From contig JALNVJ010000104.1 of assembly GCA_023227645.1 (NCBI GenBank), positions 1-5,801 of the forward strand: a stretch of 5,801 nucleotides of DNA, in the 5' to 3' direction. The stretch is from Bacteroidales bacterium (GTDB taxonomy: Bacteria > Bacteroidota > Bacteroidia > Bacteroidales > P3). A program made the position numbers and the translations under genes. This document shows positions 1 through 5,629 of the stretch, in pieces; the first letter of the stretch is position 1, and the number at the start of each line of letters is the position of its first letter. A model generated the notes under the pieces. That model had not been told where the DNA came from. It saw only the letters and a program-made list of their open reading frames with translations, and ran no database searches.

Positions 1-37
1 AACGAAGATCTAGAAAAATGAAACGAAGATCTAGAAA
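1..37. repeat. Two-copy direct repeat, 16 bp, period 21 bp
   Basis: AACGAAGATCTAGAAA occurs at 1-16 and again, identical, at 22-37. The offset is 21 bp, an exact multiple of three. The array may continue left of the window. On the plus strand both copies read in the same frame: NEDLEK then a TGA stop at 19-21, followed by NEDLEIYIKPIA and a TAG at 58-60. This is what a 21-bp tandem duplication at the 3' end of a convergent gene would look like, but too little is visible to prove a gene. The repeat lies just past the stop of the leftward acetyltransferase gene. Confidence 0.75.
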
Positions 38-43
38 TCTATA

Positions 44-472
44 TTAAACCAATCGCATAGCATAATGTGGAATTTCGGCTTCGTAGAATATTTCGCCATA
101 TTTTACAAATCCCAGTCTTTCGTAGAGTGGAATTGCTAGAAGTTGGGAATGGAGGATAATTTGTTTTTTTGTGATATTTAGACGTTTTATATCTTCTAAT
201 ACATATTTCATTAATTGTTCCCCGTAACCTTGGTTTCGATATTCTTTTAAAACCGATACTCTTTCTATCTTGATTTTACCTTCTGCCTCTCTCCAACGCA
301 TGGTTCCTATTGGAAGGTTTTGATCGTTATAGATTAGATAATTTTCTGAAGGCTCTTTATCCCAATCTTCATTACTAGGTACATTTTGCTCAATTACGAA
401 GACTTGCATGCGGATTTCTTTTACAGCATTCATCTTCTCTTTTTCAGTTATTTTAACGTGTGCTATTTTCAT
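44..472 (-). CDS. GNAT family N-acetyltransferase (YjcF/ElaA-like)
   Basis: This is a small cytoplasmic acetyl-CoA-dependent acyltransferase of 142 residues, the usual length for the family. The N-terminal part IRMQVFVIEQNVP (20-32) is the signature of the YjcF/ElaA branch. The acetyl-CoA pyrophosphate loop is RNQGYG (79-84) after the strand IERVSVL (69-75). PLYERLGF (115-122) and the tail IPHYAMRL (134-141) also match the branch. The substrate is unknown. I chose the ATG at 472-470. A TTG at 484-482 would add four residues (MENQ), but ATG gives the normal family N-terminus. The start lies inside the 3' end of the exporter gene (20-nt overlap), which suggests one transcript and translational coupling. 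It is the last gene of the leftward cluster, and no terminator is visible after it. The family call is strong; the biological role is open. Confidence 0.9.
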   Translation of the reverse strand: MKIAHVKITEKEKMNAVKEIRMQVFVIEQNVPSNEDWDKEPSENYLIYNDQNLPIGTMRWREAEGKIKIERVSVLKEYRNQGYGEQLMKYVLEDIKRLNITKKQIILHSQLLAIPLYERLGFVKYGEIFYEAEIPHYAMRLV

Positions 473-1778
473 TTGATTTTCCAAATATTGATTTATGTGA
501 AAGTATTGCCATAAATATGCTCCTTCCTAATAGGTAAGAGATAAAGGATATCCAAAGAGCAGTGTTACCAAGTAGCGGTTGGAGAAGGAAGTAGAGCAGA
601 AAAAACGCTGCAGTGGCTATAAATATTGCATTTCTCATTATTTCGGTCTTGGTCATTCCAATTAGTATTCCATCATAAAGAAAGGCAACAAATCCAGTTA
701 TTGGAATTAGTAAAACCCATATCATATAGGGTTTGGTAGCTTCAAGAACATGCTCTTGGTCGGTAAGTAGCCCTATTAGGTTTTGACCAAAGAAATAATA
801 GAGATTCATAAAGACTATACTTATTCCTAATCCCCAAACTAATATATATTTGACGCTTTTTTTAAGGTTACGATTATCTTTGGCTCCGTAGTATCTTCCA
901 CAAAGTGATTCTGAGGCATAGGCAAAACCATCCATAAAGTAGGAAAAAAGGGTAAAAAGTTGCATTAGGATAGCATTTACTGCCAAAAGTGGGTATTCCA
1001 TTTTAGAAGATGCAATTGTGAAATAGGTGGTTACTAGGATTAGGCAGGTTGTTCTTAGAAATATATCAGAATTGACCCTAAAGAATTCTTTCATTTTTAT
1101 AATATCGAGGCTTGCTCTTAGGTTGAAGTATTTTTTGAGTTTAGAATATCTTGCAAACCATATTATAACTACTGCAATTAATCCTATATATTGTGAGAGT
1201 ACAGTTCCGAGAGCTACTCCTTCTATTTTCATATTGAGCTTCAATACAAAGAATAGACTTAATACTATATTCATTATATTAATAATAATTGCTATATACA
1301 TTGGGGTTTTGGAATCTTGCATCCCAATCAGCCATCCTTTAATGGCATACATTCCAAGCGTTGCTGGTGCAGCCCAAACTACTATTAGGAAATATCTAAT
1401 GGCAAGGTCTAGGACTTCGTTTTTATTTTCTATAAACTGCCTTGCTAATAAGGCTATTGGGTATTGGAGTAGGATTAATCCAATTGATATTATGATTGCA
1501 ATTAATAAAGCTCTTGTTAATATGTGTATTGATTCTCTAAGATCTCTTTTCCCAAAAGACTGGGCAGTAAAACCACTTGTTCCCATTCTTAGAAATCCAA
1601 AGTTCCAATAAATAAAATTAATTATCATTGTCCCTACTGCTATTGCTCCAATATAGTCGAGGCTTGAACCTTGGGTGTCGAGATGTCCTACAATTGCAGT
1701 ATCAACTAAGCCTAGTAGCGGTACTGTTATATTGGTTATTATATTAGGTAGAGCTAAGCTTAATATTCGCCTATTCAT
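453..1778 (-). CDS. MATE family efflux transporter, DinF-like
   Basis: This is an inner-membrane cation-coupled multidrug/metabolite exporter of 441 residues, the usual MATE length, and hydrophobic throughout, with about 12 membrane helices in two pseudo-symmetric halves. Visible DinF-branch landmarks are LPNIITNITVPLLGLVDTAIVGHL spanning 10-33 (helix 1, with Pro11 and Asp26), NFGFLRMGTSGFTAQ (59-73), KGWLIGMQDSKTPM (147-160) and EGVALGTVLSQ (186-196). In the second half they are DGFAYASESLCG (283-294) and DGILIGMTKT (369-378). The substrate cannot be read from the sequence. The gene starts 4 nt after the stop of the upstream membrane-protein gene and overlaps the acetyltransferase start by 20 nt, so all three are very probably co-transcribed. 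An exporter next to an acetyltransferase could fit export and modification of a toxic compound, but that is inference. No truncation or frameshift is seen. Confidence 0.95.
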   Translation of the reverse strand: MNRRILSLALPNIITNITVPLLGLVDTAIVGHLDTQGSSLDYIGAIAVGTMIINFIYWNFGFLRMGTSGFTAQSFGKRDLRESIHILTRALLIAIIISIGLILLQYPIALLARQFIENKNEVLDLAIRYFLIVVWAAPATLGMYAIKGWLIGMQDSKTPMYIAIIINIMNIVLSLFFVLKLNMKIEGVALGTVLSQYIGLIAVVIIWFARYSKLKKYFNLRASLDIIKMKEFFRVNSDIFLRTTCLILVTTYFTIASSKMEYPLLAVNAILMQLFTLFSYFMDGFAYASESLCGRYYGAKDNRNLKKSVKYILVWGLGISIVFMNLYYFFGQNLIGLLTDQEHVLEATKPYMIWVLLIPITGFVAFLYDGILIGMTKTEIMRNAIFIATAAFFLLYFLLQPLLGNTALWISFISYLLGRSIFMAILSHKSIFGKSNENSTR

Positions 1779-1782
1779 CTTT

Positions 1783-2502
1783 TTATTTAATAGGAGTTTT
1801 GGGAGATCTTAAAAGTTTTTTAAAATAAGTAAGATGCCAAAATATATGAATGACTGCAACGAGTGTCATCGCTATCCCAAATTCTACATGGAGTTTTAAA
1901 TTGAGTAGAAATAGGGATTGAAATACGTGATAATTGATTTGAATTACTAAAAGAAAGCCTAATAAACATGACATCAAGAAGGTCACAAGTAATATAGTGT
2001 TCCATAGCTTCCTATGGTAAAGCCTTTTCATCTTTCCTGTCCTTACTAAGATCAGAGTGAAGAAATAGGCTAATAGAGTTATTGAAGTTATTCCTATTAA
2101 TCGATATGGCTTGGGTGTATTGAGTTTCTCGGAAGATTCAATTGCTTCTTCCTCATCTTCTATTTCTTTATTCTTTCTGGAATCAATCTTATTTGAATTA
2201 ACAATTTCCATTACTACCGCCTCAACAACTGTATCTTCACCATTAACAATTATTTCATTATTAAGACTATCGATAATATCTTCCTTAGAAGAGCTATCAT
2301 TTGTTGGTATCTTTGCTTCTTGTTTCTTCGGGTTTTCCTTACCAGAAAGAGGAATATCGCAATATCCATCACCATCTTTATCAACAAATCTTCCACATTC
2401 TCCCTCACAAATTACTTTTCCTTTGGGACATTGTGCTAGTAAGTTATTATAGCTTAAAAGGGTTAATAGGGTTAGAAATAAAAATAAAAATTTAGGTCTC
2501 AT
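1783..2502 (-). CDS. Secreted-head membrane protein: Cys-rich DxDxDG motif plus DUF4405-like three-helix tail
   Basis: The 239-residue protein has four parts. First is a signal peptide (1-23, cleavage likely LLA|Q; the residue before Cys25 is Gln, so it is not a normal lipobox). Second is a short Cys-rich segment, C25/C32/C36/C48, holding DKDGDGYCD (41-49), which resembles a calcium-binding EF-hand or dockerin-type loop. Third is a long acidic, low-complexity linker (about 55-130). Fourth is three membrane helices at about 133-153, 166-190 and 203-227. Histidines 163, 192, 205, 219 and 223 sit at or near the helices. The helix patterns LHVEFGIAMTL and VIHIFWHL resemble DUF4405 'flavinylation-associated cytochrome' proteins, which are thought to bind b-type haem. 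A role in membrane electron transfer is therefore possible but unproven. It is the first gene of a tight cluster with the exporter (4-nt gap) and follows the flavoenzyme gene after an 80-bp gap. The open frame and signal peptide are clear; family membership rests on recalled motifs. Confidence 0.8.
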   Translation of the reverse strand: MRPKFLFLFLTLLTLLSYNNLLAQCPKGKVICEGECGRFVDKDGDGYCDIPLSGKENPKKQEAKIPTNDSSSKEDIIDSLNNEIIVNGEDTVVEAVVMEIVNSNKIDSRKNKEIEDEEEAIESSEKLNTPKPYRLIGITSITLLAYFFTLILVRTGKMKRLYHRKLWNTILLVTFLMSCLLGFLLVIQINYHVFQSLFLLNLKLHVEFGIAMTLVAVIHIFWHLTYFKKLLRSPKTPIK

Positions 2503-2546
2503 TTCAAAATAAAAAATAGTGTTTTTAATTGCTTACAGAACATCTG

Positions 2547-2554
2547 CAAAATTA
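2547..2554 (-). promoter_or_regulatory. Possible sigma-70-type (Bacteroidota) -7 box for the three-gene cluster
   Basis: On the minus strand this reads TAATTTTG, an exact match to TAnnTTTG, 44 bases before the start at 2502. The expected -33 TTTG about 19 bases further upstream is poor (AGTG at about 2577-2574). It lies in the 80-bp gap after the flavoenzyme stop, so the three downstream genes could be transcribed separately from it. A match to this short box in AT-rich DNA can arise by chance. Confidence 0.35.
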
Positions 2555-2582
2555 AGAATAAGTTTTGACTTTACACTATAAT

Positions 2583-3677
2583 TTATACATCAAATCTATT
2601 TGGTTGATTTTGAGCGTAGATTTCGTATTCTTCTTTTATCCTATTAAATGTTTCATTTACAGAGATTATTTCTTTTGCTCTATATGCATTTTTTCCTGCA
2701 AAGCAAAACCCTCTATCTAATTTACCATAATATGCACTAAGAAGTGCTTTCATAATACAATATGGACTATTTTCAACATCACATGTTTTGATGCAATGGT
2801 GAGTACAGTTTGTGGGGTGTCTTTCTCCTCTTTTAACACTTTCTAGGAAAGCATTATTAATTGCCCTTCCTGGCATTCCAACAGGGCTTTTGATAATTAC
2901 TACATCTTCTTCTTTAGCATTAATATAAGCTTGCTTAAACTCTATAGAGGCGTCACATTCCGTGGTTGTTACAAAACGTGTCCCCATTTGAACTCCTGAA
3001 GCTCCAATTGCCATAATTTTATAGATATCCTCACCATAGTAAATTCCTCCTGCTGCTATAACAGGAATGGTTTTCCCATATTTCTCTTCAAAAATACGAA
3101 CCTCTTTAAGTATTTTTGGAAGTGTTATTTCTAAAGAAAATTCTTCTTTGTCTAGATCTTCTAATTTATATCCTAAATGACCACCAGCCATTGGTCCTTC
3201 AACTACAATTGCATCTGGTAAATAGTTGTAATTAGCCTGCCATTTTTCGCAAATAATTTTAGTTGCTCTTGCTGAAGACACAATTGGAACTAATTTAGTT
3301 ATACTATCTTCTTTAAGATAAGAAGGAAGGTCGAGTGGAAGTCCTGCTCCAGAAAAAATAATATCAGCCTTTTCTTCAATTGATATGTTAACCATATCAG
3401 AAAAATTTGATACGGCAACCATAATATTAACACCTATTATCCCTTTTGTTTTTGCTCTCGCTTTTCTTATTTCTTGTTTCAAACCATAGATACAAGCATC
3501 TATGTAGTTATTAGCCTCTTGCATATAGTAAAGCCCTAAGCCTGCTGCAGAAATAACACCTACACCACCTTCGTTCGCAACTGCTGCCGCTAAACCAGAA
3601 AGGGATACTCCTACTCCCATTCCACCTTGAATGATTGGATATTTTACAATTAAATTGCCTATGTTTAGATTTCTCAT
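2583..3677 (-). CDS. Nitronate monooxygenase / FabK-like NAD(P)H-dependent flavin oxidoreductase with Cys-rich C-terminus
   Basis: This is a cytoplasmic FMN-binding TIM-barrel enzyme of 364 residues. Landmarks in order are PIIQGGMGVGVS (14-25) at the first strand, GVNIMVAVS (82-90), GPMAGGHLGY (161-170) with His167 as the expected catalytic base, IPVIAAGGI (204-212), and the FMN-phosphate loop GASGVQMGTRF (225-235). Known relatives either oxidise alkyl nitronates or, as FabK, reduce enoyl-ACP; the sequence alone does not decide between them. The C-terminal region carries a cysteine cluster, C291-x3-C295-x3-C299-x7-C307, with C325 further on. I recall this in homologues from anaerobes but not in the classical fungal or Pseudomonas enzymes. 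The ATG at 3677 gives the normal family N-terminus. A -7 box lies 19 bases upstream, implying a leader of about 12 bases and no Shine-Dalgarno site. It is divergent from the comF-family gene, and its -7 box abuts that gene's. Confidence 0.92.
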   Translation of the reverse strand: MRNLNIGNLIVKYPIIQGGMGVGVSLSGLAAAVANEGGVGVISAAGLGLYYMQEANNYIDACIYGLKQEIRKARAKTKGIIGVNIMVAVSNFSDMVNISIEEKADIIFSGAGLPLDLPSYLKEDSITKLVPIVSSARATKIICEKWQANYNYLPDAIVVEGPMAGGHLGYKLEDLDKEEFSLEITLPKILKEVRIFEEKYGKTIPVIAAGGIYYGEDIYKIMAIGASGVQMGTRFVTTTECDASIEFKQAYINAKEEDVVIIKSPVGMPGRAINNAFLESVKRGERHPTNCTHHCIKTCDVENSPYCIMKALLSAYYGKLDRGFCFAGKNAYRAKEIISVNETFNRIKEEYEIYAQNQPNRFDV

Positions 3678-3688
3678 TTAAATATATA

Positions 3689-3696
3689 TATATTTG
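3689..3696 (+). promoter_or_regulatory. Bacteroidota-type -7 box for the comF-family gene
   Basis: TATATTTG is an exact TAnnTTTG match, placed so that a transcript starting some 7 bases later would have a leader of about 25 bases before the ATG at 3728. The upstream -33 element is weak (TTTA at 3664-3667, inside the flavoenzyme's first codons). It lies immediately next to the oppositely oriented box at 3697-3704. Confidence 0.5.
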
Positions 3697-3704
3697 CAAA
3701 GATA
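3697..3704 (-). promoter_or_regulatory. Bacteroidota-type -7 box for the flavoenzyme gene
   Basis: On the minus strand this reads TATCTTTG, an exact TAnnTTTG match, 19 bases upstream of the ATG at 3677. No good TTTG -33 element is seen about 19 bases further out. It touches the plus-strand box with no base between them; together they form the near-palindrome TATATTTGCAAAGATA with a single mismatched pair. Confidence 0.5.
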
Positions 3705-3727
3705 ACGCTATTAATTTGAGTATTGGT

Positions 3728-4420
3728 ATGATTAGAACTTTTTTTTCACTCACTAACTTTCTCTTTCCACGTTATTGCTCTGGATGCAAGAATATTATGA
3801 ACGATCAAGAGGATGTTATCTGTATAGAATGTTTATGTGAATTAGGTCAATGCTACAATGTGTTTGAAGACAAAGCTAACCTACGAAAAAGAATATCAAT
3901 ATACTATCCTGTAAAGAACTGTGGGGCATTTATTTTCTACCAAAAAAATACAATTTCAAGCAAATTAATACATAAATTCAAGTATAATGACGATGTGGTT
4001 ATAGGAAAGTATTTAATGGAAATATTCTCTTATGAAGTAAGCAAACTTGACTGGATAAATGATATTGATTTAATTATTCCACTTCCTCTTCATTGGAAGA
4101 AAACATGGAAACGAGGCTATAATCAATCGGAGGTAATGTCGAATGAAATTGGAAGGATTTTTAATATAAAAGTTGAGACCAAGGCTATAAAAAGAATAAA
4201 GCATAATAAGAGTCAGGTCAAAAAAAACGCGCAAGATAGATGGGAAAATGTTAAGAATATTTTTAAGCTCTGTGATGAGAAAAAGCTTGAAGGCAAACAT
4301 GTATTAATAGTAGATGATATTATTACTACTGGTGCTTCAATAAATTCATGTGTAAAAGAAATAAGTAAAGTTAAGGATATTGAGATTTCGGTTATCGCTT
4401 TAGGCTCTGCAGAAAAATAA
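3728..4420 (+). CDS. comF: ComF family phosphoribosyltransferase-like protein
   Basis: The 230-residue protein has the full ComF layout. An N-terminal four-cysteine zinc-binding motif, C17-x2-C20-x11-C32-x2-C35, is followed by IIPLPLHWKKTWKRGYNQSE (116-135), the family's conserved PLPLH...RGYNQ block, then SQVKKNAQDRWENV (162-175). Near the end is the PRPP-binding loop VLIVDDIITTGAS (192-204). ComF proteins act in the cytoplasm and are needed for uptake of single-stranded DNA during transformation in competent bacteria; many non-competent species keep one with an unknown role. I chose the ATG at 3728. The open frame continues upstream to 3635, but that part is antisense to the flavoenzyme gene and its extra 31 residues do not look like ComF. 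The start fits the -7 box at 3689-3696. yebC follows 92 bases later with its own promoter. Identification is strong; actual competence is not shown by this window. Confidence 0.94.
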   Translation: MIRTFFSLTNFLFPRYCSGCKNIMNDQEDVICIECLCELGQCYNVFEDKANLRKRISIYYPVKNCGAFIFYQKNTISSKLIHKFKYNDDVVIGKYLMEIFSYEVSKLDWINDIDLIIPLPLHWKKTWKRGYNQSEVMSNEIGRIFNIKVETKAIKRIKHNKSQVKKNAQDRWENVKNIFKLCDEKKLEGKHVLIVDDIITTGASINSCVKEISKVKDIEISVIALGSAEK

Positions 4421-4456
4421 TTGGATAGAAAAATCTTATTTTCAACCAAAATTTTG

Positions 4457-4464
4457 TAAATTTG
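4457..4464 (+). promoter_or_regulatory. Bacteroidota-type -7 box for yebC
   Basis: TAAATTTG is an exact TAnnTTTG match in the 92-bp gap after the comF-family stop, 48 bases before the yebC ATG, giving a leader of about 40 bases. The flanking TTTTGTAAATTTGCA is a context common in Bacteroidota promoters. The -33 position holds only a weak TCTT. No terminator hairpin is seen between comF and this site, so read-through is also possible. Confidence 0.5.
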
Positions 4465-4512
4465 CATTCGAATATTTAAAGAGAAATTAATAAATCATAA
4501 ACTTTTTATACT

Positions 4513-5238
4513 ATGGGAAGAGCATTTGAGTTCCGCAAGGCAAGGAAGATGAAACGCTGGGGTAATATGGCAAGAGTATTTACTCGTTTGGGACGTGAAA
4601 TTGAAATGGCAGTTAAATCAGGTGGACCAGACCCAGCAACTAACTCTAAACTTAGATTACTTATTCAGACTTCGAAGAGTGAGAATATGCCTAAGGACAA
4701 CGTTGAGCGTGCAATTAAACGTGCAATTGAAAAAGATACTGCCGATTACAAAGAAGTTGTTTATGAAGGTTATGCTCCACATGGAATTGCTGTTGTTATT
4801 GAAACAGCAACAGACAATACAACCAGAACAGTTGCAAATGTTAGGAGTTATTTCAATAAGTATGGTGGTTCATTAGGAACTACCGGAATGTGTGATTTTT
4901 TATTTGATCGTCAATGCAATTTTACTCTTATGCCTAAAGAAGGAGTTGATATGGAGGAATTGGAACTTGAGCTTATTGATTATGGTGTGGAGGATTGTTT
5001 TTTGGAAGATGAGGAAATACATATTTATGCTGAGTTCTCAAATTTCGGACCTATTCAAAAATACCTTGAAGAAAATGGATTTGAGATTAAGTCATTTAAA
5101 TTCGACAGGATTCCTAATGAAATGAAATCACTTAACGCTGAAGAACAAAAAGAGGTAGAAAAATTACTTGACAGAATGGATGATGATGATGATGTGGTTA
5201 ATGTTTTCCACAATATGAAACAAGAAGAAGAAGCTTAG
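4513..5238 (+). CDS. yebC: YebC/PmpR (TACO1) family translation/regulatory factor
   Basis: At 241 residues this is the normal family length. It opens with MGRAFEFRKARKMKRW (1-16), the Bacteroidota counterpart of the MAGHSKWANIKHRK start found elsewhere. FTRLGREIEMAVKSGGPDP (23-41) and NMPKDNVERAIKRA (58-71) form the conserved helical domain. YEGYAPHGIAVVIE (84-97), DNTTRT (101-106) and KYGGSLGTTGMCDFLF (116-131) are diagnostic. The C-terminus has NGFEIKSFKFDRIPNE and the acidic DRMDDDDDVVNVFHNM. Members were first described as transcriptional regulators. The mitochondrial homologue TACO1 and more recent bacterial work support a ribosome-associated role in relieving stalls, notably at polyproline. 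The gene is intact and is preceded by its own probable promoter. The run of five GAT codons at 5178-5192 is part of the conserved acidic stretch. Confidence 0.96.
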   Translation: MGRAFEFRKARKMKRWGNMARVFTRLGREIEMAVKSGGPDPATNSKLRLLIQTSKSENMPKDNVERAIKRAIEKDTADYKEVVYEGYAPHGIAVVIETATDNTTRTVANVRSYFNKYGGSLGTTGMCDFLFDRQCNFTLMPKEGVDMEELELELIDYGVEDCFLEDEEIHIYAEFSNFGPIQKYLEENGFEIKSFKFDRIPNEMKSLNAEEQKEVEKLLDRMDDDDDVVNVFHNMKQEEEA

Positions 5239-5328
5239 TTTGATTTAACATCCTTGACAATTCTCCTGACTTTGACAAATCTTTTTACTATATTTTGTAT
5301 TAATTTGCCATATCAGATTATTATATCT

Positions 5329-5356
5329 TTTGCGACACATTTTAGTGTGTCGCAAA
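5329..5356. terminator. Perfect 11-bp stem-loop downstream of yebC (possible transcription end, no U-tract)
   Basis: TTTGCGACACA (5329-5339) pairs perfectly with TGTGTCGCAAA (5346-5356) around the six-base loop TTTTAG. It is the only strong hairpin in the window and begins 91 bases after the yebC stop. Position fits a terminator for yebC. However, neither strand has a run of T directly after the stem, so a classical intrinsic terminator is doubtful. It could be an RNA-stabilising hairpin or a protein-binding palindrome. Confidence 0.4.
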
Positions 5357-5362
5357 GTAAAA

Positions 5363-5468
5363 TTACTTATTTTGCTGCATGTATATACGAAAATAATCAA
5401 ATAGACCCCTAAGCACTCCCACGCTCAAATAGTTTTAGGATTACTTGTAAGTCAATGATGATATCCAT
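5363..5468 (-). pseudogene. Possible decayed first ORF of an ISAon1-like insertion sequence
   Basis: Read leftwards, a short frame from ATG 5468 gives MDIIIDLQVILKLFERGSA then a stop at 5409. A shifted frame from 5407 gives GLFDYFRIYMQQNK then a stop. Joined, they resemble the start of the small first ORF of ISAon1-type elements, which I recall as beginning roughly '..LxxLLPEGLxxYFE..'. The similarity is short and needs a frame change, so it could be chance. The orientation matches the transposase remnant at 5630-5801. Confidence 0.25.
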
Positions 5469-5629
5469 ATCAACAATACAGTGAGCTTTGGCAAGTTGAA
5501 AGAGCATTTATAATAACAAAAGGGTTAAGAGTTAAGACGCAAAATTTCGTTTCCAATTTTCTAATACTATTCATGAAAACAAGCCCGCAAAACAGACAAA
5601 TTAAAAGGCTCACATTAATTTTTTGGGGA

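Larger units (their letters stand above)
5239..5628. other. Gene-free stretch between yebC and the transposase remnant
   Basis: No intact gene is seen on either strand. The first 90 bases are plain AT-rich DNA; TTGACAA occurs twice, at 5254-5260 and 5272-5278, probably by chance. The 11-bp hairpin and a possible second IS fragment, listed separately, fall within 5329-5468. From 5469 to about 5600 only short open frames occur; a 34-codon leftward frame starting near 5574 has no recognisable content. GGCTCACATTAATTTTTTGG, starting at 5607, could be the outer end of the IS whose transposase remnant follows, because it begins with GGCTC as ISL3-like ends often do and runs into the transposase stop. 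Confidence 0.6.

Noticed and set aside
1..37. CRISPR repeats at the left edge
   Set aside because: The 5-base spacing between copies is far too short for spacers; this is a tandem duplication.
1027..1611. A 194-codon open frame on the plus strand opposite the exporter gene
   Set aside because: It is fully antisense to a clearly recognised MATE gene, shows no family motif, and arises because hydrophobic codons read backwards in AT-rich DNA rarely give stops.
3681..3694. TA-dinucleotide run as a phase-variable repeat
   Set aside because: Only about five TA units; too short to be persuasive as a slippage tract, and explained by promoter AT richness.
3635..3727. Upstream extension of the comF-family frame by 31 codons
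   Set aside because: It overlaps the start of the divergent flavoenzyme gene and both -7 boxes, and the added residues are unlike ComF N-termini; the zinc motif begins 16 residues after the ATG at 3728.
3511..3753. An 80-codon minus-strand frame overlapping the flavoenzyme's 5' end
   Set aside because: It shares its strand with, and overlaps, the recognised flavoenzyme in another frame, and has no motif of its own.
4595..5125. Two plus-strand frames inside yebC
   Set aside because: They are out-of-frame readings of a well-conserved gene, rich in Leu/Ile/Gln from shifted codons, with no family features.
5254..5278. Two TTGACAA copies as sigma-70 -35 boxes or an operator
   Set aside because: Bacteroidota promoters do not use the TTGACA -35 box, and two 7-mers 18 bases apart with no gene downstream are not convincing.
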